Source: Bubalus kerabau
Lineage: Eukaryota; Chordata; Mammalia; Artiodactyla; Bovidae
Reading direction: 5' to 3'
Assembly (NCBI RefSeq): GCF_029407905.1
Contig: NC_073637.1
Span: forward strand, 53,196,501-53,260,500
Length of the DNA: 64,000 nucleotides
A program made the translations under genes and the position numbers. Below, piece after piece: positions 58,620 through 64,000 of the stretch (positions are counted from its first letter, which is position 1; each line of letters starts with the position of its first letter). Below the pieces are notes generated by a model. That model worked only from the letters and a program-made list of their open reading frames with translations. It was not told the DNA's origin and did not search any database.

Positions 58620-59040
58620 GCTATATTCTCTTTCTTTTAAGTTGAAAGTGTTAAAAAATCCCAATCTAGAGAATTACAAAAATTAGCCTTTTCCCTAAAT
58701 ATCATCTTCATAATGGAATTAAAAGGCACAGTGTTATAATTACTACGTGAATTTGGCTAGGTATATATAAGAATTTATTAATTTTCAAGTTTACTTCTAT
58801 TATCCAGGAAGATACACATTTTCATTTTATTCACAATAAAACCTGAACAGCACTATAAACTATGTTTTTCAATGGTAATCAATATCATTTTGAATATTTC
58901 TCATTTCTGCACAGTGTAGCACATACATCCTCTATAATAACAGATCTCCACCTTTATTTCTTATAACTGTTTGCCTCAACTCATAAAATGGTCACATGAA
59001 CATGTATTAAATTTCTACATATACTATGTTATTTAAACTA
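58620..59040. other. Intronic sequence, nothing recognised
   Basis: AT-rich, no nameable element. Confidence 0.5.
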
Positions 59041-59044
59041 TTCT

Positions 59045-60612
59045 TCCTTAAATCTCTAGCTCTTCTTGCCTGGCCCACTTATTTCTTATTTTTCCAGGCT
59101 TTGTGCAGACCTTAATTACCTTTGGAAAGTCATTTATGGAATCCAGCATTGAACCCAACAATGATCTTTTTCTACATGCTCAGATATGAACATATTTTGT
59201 CATTACACTGCATTCTGCAATTTAAATATTTTTGTTCACACTAGTTTGTGAGAAGCTAGAGGGTATAGAACCTTTTACCTATTTTGTAAATCGCCCCCTA
59301 TTTTAGTACACTATCCTGGCACAATGCACAGATCAGATCAGATCAGATCAGTCGCTCAGTTGTGTCCGACTCTTGGCGACCCCATGAATCGCAGCACGCC
59401 AGGCCTCCCTGTCCATCACCAACTCCTGGAGTTCACTCAGACTCACATCCATCGAGTCAGTGATGCCATCTAGCCATCTCATCCTCTGTCGTCCCCTTCT
59501 CCTCCGGCTCCCAATCCCTCCCAGCATCAGAGTCTTTTCCAATGAGTCAACTCTTCACATGAGGTGGCCAAAGTACTGGAGTTTCAGCTTTAGCATCATT
59601 CCTTCCAAAGAAATCCCAGGGCTGACCTTCAGAATGGACTGGTTGGATCTCCTTGAAGTCCAAGGGACTCTCAAGAGTCTTCTCCAACACCACAGTTCAA
59701 AAGCATCAATTCTTCGGCACTCAGCCTTCTTCACAGTCCAACTCTCACATCCATACAAGACCACAGGAAAAACCATAGCCTTGACTAGATGAACCTTTGT
59801 TGGCAAAGTAATGTCTCTGCTTTTGAATATGCTGTCTAGGTTGGTCATAACTTTCCTTCCAAAGAGTAAGCGTCTTTTAATTTCATGGCTGCAGTCACCA
59901 TCTGTAGTGATTTTGGAGCCCAGAAAAATAAAATCTGACACTGTTTCCACTGTTTCCCCATCTATTTCCCATGAAGTGGTGGGACCGGATGCCATGATCT
60001 TCATTTTCTGAATGTTGAGCTTTAAGCCAACTTTCACTCTCCACTTTCACTTTCATTAAGAGGCTTTTTAGTTCCTCTTCACTTTCTGCCATAAGGGTCG
60101 CGTCATCTGCATATCTGAGGTTATTGATATTTCTCCCGGCAATCTTGATTCCAGCTTGTGCTTCTTCCAGTCTAGCATTTCTCATGATGTACTCTGCATA
60201 TAAGTTAAATAAACTGGGTGACAATATACAGCCTTGACGAACTCCTTTTCCTATTTGGAACCAGTTTGTTGTTCCATGTCCAGTTCTAACTGTTGCTTCC
60301 TGACCTGCATACAAATTTCTTAAGAGGCAGATCAGGTGTTCTGGTATTCCCATCTCTTTCAGAATTTTCCACAGTTTATTTGATGCACACAGTCAAAGGC
60401 TTTGGCATAGTCAATAAAGCAAAAATAGATGTTTTTCTGAAACTTTCTTGCTTTTTCCATGATCCAGCAGATGTTGGCAATTTGATCTCTGGTTCCTCTG
60501 CCTTTTCTAAAACCAGCTTGAACATCAGGACGTTCACGGTTCACATATTGCTAAAGCCTGGCTTGGAGAATTTTGAGTACTGCACAATGCTTATTAAATT
60601 CAACATACAGGA
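59045..60612 (+). mobile_element. L2-like LINE 3' end, sense, split by a BovB
   Basis: 'cttgcctggcccacttatttc', 'gagaagctagagggtatagaac', 'cacactatcctggcacaatgc'-type text and, after the BovB, 'ttattaaattcaacat' follow an L2-type 3' end. Old and diverged. Only 59045-59327 and 60591-60612 belong to it. Confidence 0.5.
59328..60581 (-). mobile_element. BovB LINE, antisense, 5'-truncated (1.25 kb), (GATCA)n tail
   Basis: The 3' tail is GATCAGATCAGATCAGATCA (59331-59350), a simple repeat rather than poly(A), as is typical of BovB. A 9-bp duplication, gcacaatgc, lies at 59319-59327 and 60582-60590. RT fragments lie at 60359-60544 (GFRKGRGTRDQIA, YAKAFDCVH), 59895-60353 (GKGVRQGCILSP, RYADDATLMAESEEE) and 59555-60037. 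A one-base loss near 60380 and a frameshift near 60030 break the frame. Confidence 0.95.
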
Positions 60613-60618
60613 TTATCT

Positions 60619-60681
60619 GCAGTTCCTAGGGTCACAAAGAGTCAGACATGACTGAATGACTGAACTAAACTGACTGACAGA
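60619..60681 (+). mobile_element. BovB 3' stub, sense, about 60 bp, with 7-bp duplication
   Basis: Only the last bases of BovB are present ('gggtcacaaagagtcagaca', then 'gactgaactaaactgactg'). The direct repeat attatct lies at 60612-60618 and 60682-60688. Confidence 0.75.
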
Positions 60682-60728
60682 ATTATCTAATAATTTAATC
60701 AGTAATGAGGAAAGATTTAATACATATC

Positions 60729-60948
60729 CCACTTCCCTGGTGGCTCAGTGGTAAAGAATCTGCCTGCAATGAAGGACACCTGGGTTTGATCCCTGGGTTG
60801 GGAAGATCCCCTGGAGAAGGAAATGGCTACCCAGTTTTCTTGCCTGGAGAATTCCATTGTCAGAGGTGTTTGGTGGGGTAGAGTCCATGGGGTCACAAAT
60901 AGTCTGACATGATTGAGCAGTGACATTTTCAATTTCACTTTCCACTTA
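60729..60948 (+). mobile_element. Bov-tA SINE, sense
   Basis: Full head and body ('cttccctggtggctcagtgg', 'cctgggtttgatccctgggt', 'ggtcacaaatagtctgacat'), slightly diverged near the 3' end. Confidence 0.94.
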
Positions 60949-60949
60949 C

Positions 60950-62390
60950 AAAAGTTTAAAACTCCAGTGAATATGTTAAAAGGTGAATGTGGGCTATGTT
61001 TAATCACAGATACTTACATTAAGTGAACAAGGTTTAGGAAAAATTTTTGTCTTTTATTTGAGAAAAGCCATAAATTATAATTAAAGTTATTTTTACTTTC
61101 TATGGATATTTTCTTTGCTTTAAAATCTTTACTTTCTTGAAATAGTTTCTTTATGAAGCATTTAAAAATGCAAAATTGCTCACGCTTTAAAACAAAAACA
61201 AACTAAAAATAAAAAAAAATTTTGTAAAGCCAGTGACATATGACCTACTTAATCTTTCTGTTTCATATGGATAAGATGGGATGGAATTCAAGATTGTATT
61301 TCATTTTCCAAAAACAGGATGATTAAACATAGTATGTAATCTCATTTCACAATAAATTTTCTCTTTTTATATATGCTGCTAAATGTGTAATATCTGTCAA
61401 CTGTTCTAATTTATCATTTTGATATGAGTGCTAGAATGAAATTTGAGACAATGATTAATTTAAGATTCTAATTATATGTCAAGATATTTTTGTGTTTTGT
61501 ACACTCAAAGACCATACATTGTGTTAAGTTATTAAAACTGATAGCATAGAACTCATGGTTTAAAAGAAAAGTATACTATGAGTTTAGTTAAGAACTTCAT
61601 TTTAGATTTATCTTGATTTCTCAACAAAATGTAAAAAGTTAACAAAATATAATTTTATGTTTATTATTTGACCATAAGCATGATGGCATTAAATTAAATT
61701 TGAAATGGTTTCTTCCCTATACAAATAGTTATCCTTTTAACAGAGCACCATTTAATATGATAAAGAAATAAACACAAGTAAAATAAAATGTGCAAATCAA
61801 ATATTTCAATAATAACAATAAACAGCATCCAATGGGTATATGTTCTATATTAGATAAAAATATTTTTTTTTCTGCATGGAGAAGTAATTATGTCATAAAA
61901 TCTTATTTTTAGTACTTGTTATACAAGTCTTAGCTTTGAGTGCATTTTTAATAATTTCCCCCATACCACATAAGACAACATAGTTTATCCCAATAAAATG
62001 TATACTTTTCCTATATAGTGTGATATGTTATCTTGTCTGGAATATTCTTTAGATTTTGTATTTTCTTTAATATGAATTGACCTCAAGACATTGATTGTCA
62101 GACTCTTAGAGAACTAAATATTCCTCAGTTATTGTTCTTTTATCTAATTATTAAATTAATGATGATATTTCCAACAATATAGTTAAGATTATTGAGTATT
62201 TCTAAATATATATATATTTTTTTCTTCATTTTCATTTGTATATATAATAATTATTTTGGTTATCTTTCATCTTTGAAGGTGCTTATCAATACTTTTGATC
62301 CTTACACAATGCTTAAAACTGAAGATTTTATTTCTCATTTTGCAGCATGCTCTTTTGGTTGTCAAGCACTAGCTATCATTTGCTATGTTT
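60950..62390. other. Intronic sequence, nothing recognised
   Basis: Strongly AT-rich intron with TA/T runs near 61861-61872 and 62207-62222. No gene or nameable repeat. Confidence 0.5.
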
Positions 62391-62403
62391 TATACAATAC
62401 TTT

Positions 62404-62674
62404 CGGAGAAGGCAATGGCACCCCACTCCAGTACTTTTGCCTGGAAAATCCCATGGATGGAGGAGACTGGTAGGATGCAGTCCATGGGGTCGCGAAGAGT
62501 CAGACACGACTGAGTGACTTCACTTTCACTTTTCACTTTCATGCATTGGAGAAGGAAATGGCAACCCACTCCATGTTCTTGCTTGGAGAATCCCAGGGAC
62601 GGGGGAGCATGGTGGGCTGCCATCTATGGGGTCGCACAGAGTCGGACACGACTGAAGTGACTTCGTAGTAGTAG
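62404..62674 (+). mobile_element. Bov-A2 dimer SINE, sense, young, 13-bp target duplication
   Basis: Two near-consensus monomers around a 'cactttcacttttcactttc' linker, ending in a GTA/TAG trinucleotide tract. A perfect duplication, tatacaatacttt, lies at 62391-62403 and 62675-62687. Confidence 0.97.
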
Positions 62675-62769
62675 TATACAATACTTTATTGTGCTTTGCT
62701 ATATAGACATATCATACGCACTTATTTCTCATAAGGATATTAAAAGGATTTTTCCACAAAATGATCCTT

Positions 62770-63345
62770 CCTATCTATATTGGTTTTATATTACTGCATA
62801 ATAAATTACCACCATTTAGCAAACTAACACAAGTTATAATCTCATAGTCCTACAGTTGAGAAGTCTGGGAGGGGTCAGCTGGGTTCTTAGCTCAGATCTC
62901 ACAAATGTGCAGTCAGGGTGTTGGCTAACACTATTATTACACCTAAGACCAGGGTCCTATTCCAAGTTTACTAGTTGCTGGTAGAATGTATTTTCTTGCC
63001 AGTTGTATGATTAAGGTTTCTATTTCTTACCAGTGACTGATCGGGAATTTTAGATTTTATAGGCTTCTTGTGGTTCTTTACCACCCAAAGACAGTTTGAA
63101 ACATGGCTTTCTTCTTACTTAGAGTGCTTTTCTCACAGTTGCTCTTTAGTTAGTTAACAAAGAAGCCTTGTCATATAGCAGTCACAGGAGAGACTGCCCT
63201 ATCAACACGGCCACATAATGTAACCTTTTGAAGGGCGGTAACCATTCCATCATATCTATAGGTTCCACCAGCACTCATGTGGAGGGTATGGGAATCTTGG
63301 AGCCCATCTTAGAATTCTGCCTAGCATATCATGTTGAGAGACTCA
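62770..63345 (-). mobile_element. MLT1-type (MaLR) LTR, antisense, degenerate
   Basis: 'tattactgcataataaatta' and 'ctcatagtcctacagttgag' match the start, and 'cccatcttagaattctgcc' the end, of an antisense MaLR LTR. The central part is weak. Confidence 0.55.
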
Positions 63346-63659
63346 TTTAGGTAATTGTTCCAAATGAGATAGAAAATACAAGAAGAGAAAGAAGATTTAT
63401 TTTATCATTTGAGAACTATCTTTAGCTGAAAAGAGATATGGTTAATATAGTTTTTATATTTTTTTCTCTTCACTTTGGTAAATTGATTTATTTTAAATTA
63501 GTAAGTAGCACATCACTATATTCTATTGCATAAATTAAATTTAATTGTAACCTTACAGTATGCTTCAGATGTTTTTTAAAGATAATTATAATTTAATATG
63601 AATTTATTTTGTAAATAGCATATCTTTTTTCTTAGTAAGCAATATAAGATAATGGGAAA

Positions 63660-63850
63660 AAAACTTACAAGGTCTAGTACTTAGGGCTTACTTTATCACT
63701 CAGATGCTGTGAGGCTCAGTTCTTCATAATGTGAGTAATATAATACTGATTCTACAAGGTTGTTTGGAAGATCAAGGGAGTTAATGATGCAGTATTCAAA
63801 GAGCAGTGCCTGATACTTAAGTAGCACTTAATAAATATTAGCTAGTATCT
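63660..63850 (+). mobile_element. MIR SINE, sense
   Basis: 'gtgaggctcagttcttcataa', 'aatactgattctacaaggttg', 'gcagtgcctgatacttaagta' and 'acttaataaatattagcta' follow the MIR in order. Confidence 0.75.
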
Positions 63851-63860
63851 TTGCTTTTCT

Positions 63861-64000
63861 GGGTCTTCCCTGATAGCTCAGTCAGTAAAGAATCTGCCTG
63901 CAGTGCAGGAGACTTGGATTTGAGCCCTGGATCGTGAGGATCCCCTGTAGAAAGAAATGGCAACCCAGTCCAGTATCCTTGACTGGAAAATCCATGGACA
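63861..64000 (+). mobile_element. Bov-tA SINE, sense, cut by the window end
   Basis: Head and first part of the body ('gtcagtaaagaatctgcctg', 'ggcaacccagtccagtatcc'). The element continues past 64000. Confidence 0.93.

Larger units (their letters stand above)
48295..64000 (+). other. CSMD3: CSMD3 intron downstream of CUB1 (5' part; continues past window)
   Basis: It starts at the GTAAGT donor. No exon encoding the first Sushi domain was found in the remaining 15.7 kb, so the canonical intron extends beyond the window. It contains the candidate alternative last exon at 54787 and many repeats. Confidence 0.85.

Noticed and set aside
48301..64000. Search for the first Sushi-domain exon of CSMD3
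   Set aside because: No stretch encoding the expected cysteine-rich start (SCGNPG-like) with splice sites was seen by eye. It probably lies beyond the window.

Overview
This is a 64 kb piece of a ruminant (bovid-type) genome, AT-rich and made mostly of intron and interspersed repeats. The lineage call rests on repeats found only, or nearly only, in ruminants: tRNA-headed Bov-tA SINEs, Bov-A2 dimer SINEs, BovB (RTE-type) LINEs ending in short tandem repeats such as TTCAG or GATCA, and L1 copies with the bovine-type 3' end. The species (cattle, buffalo, sheep, goat and others) cannot be told from what I can see. There is no prokaryotic content, RNA gene or CRISPR array.

The only host gene I can support is CSMD3 (CUB and Sushi multiple domains 3), on the + strand. 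Two consecutive coding exons are present. One, at 7936..8158 (223 nt), encodes the first half of the first CUB domain. The other, at 48182..48294 (113 nt), encodes the second half. Both have consensus splice sites and compatible phases. Between them lies a 40,023 bp intron. The window opens inside the upstream intron and closes inside the downstream one. The signal-peptide exon and the first Sushi exon lie outside.

Layout: 1-7935 is upstream intron with old L1 pieces, a possible LTR and SINEs. 8159-48181 is the large intron. It holds MIR fragments, a 5'-inverted L1 inside a Bov-tA (11655-13083), two near-full-length BovB copies on the - strand (23794-26928 and 27364-30490), two truncated BovB copies on the + strand (33589-35264 and 36743-37127), a Tigger1-like DNA transposon (37504-37970), MLT1-type LTRs and many Bov-tA or Bov-A2 SINEs. 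48295-64000 is the downstream intron. It holds a second 5'-inverted L1 with a perfect 15-bp target duplication (50030-51708), two more BovB copies (55089-57122 and 59328-60581) and several young SINEs.

The biologically most interesting item is a candidate alternative last exon at 54787-54998. A good splice acceptor is followed, in the phase set by the 48182-48294 exon, by 32 codons with two N-glycosylation sequons, a stop and two AATAAA signals. If used, it would make a short secreted protein with one CUB domain in place of the very large membrane protein. This is unproven. The rest of the window is a good record of retroposition mechanics: twin priming, a composite SINE, stub insertions and nested target duplications. 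I found no convincing unknown multi-gene system.
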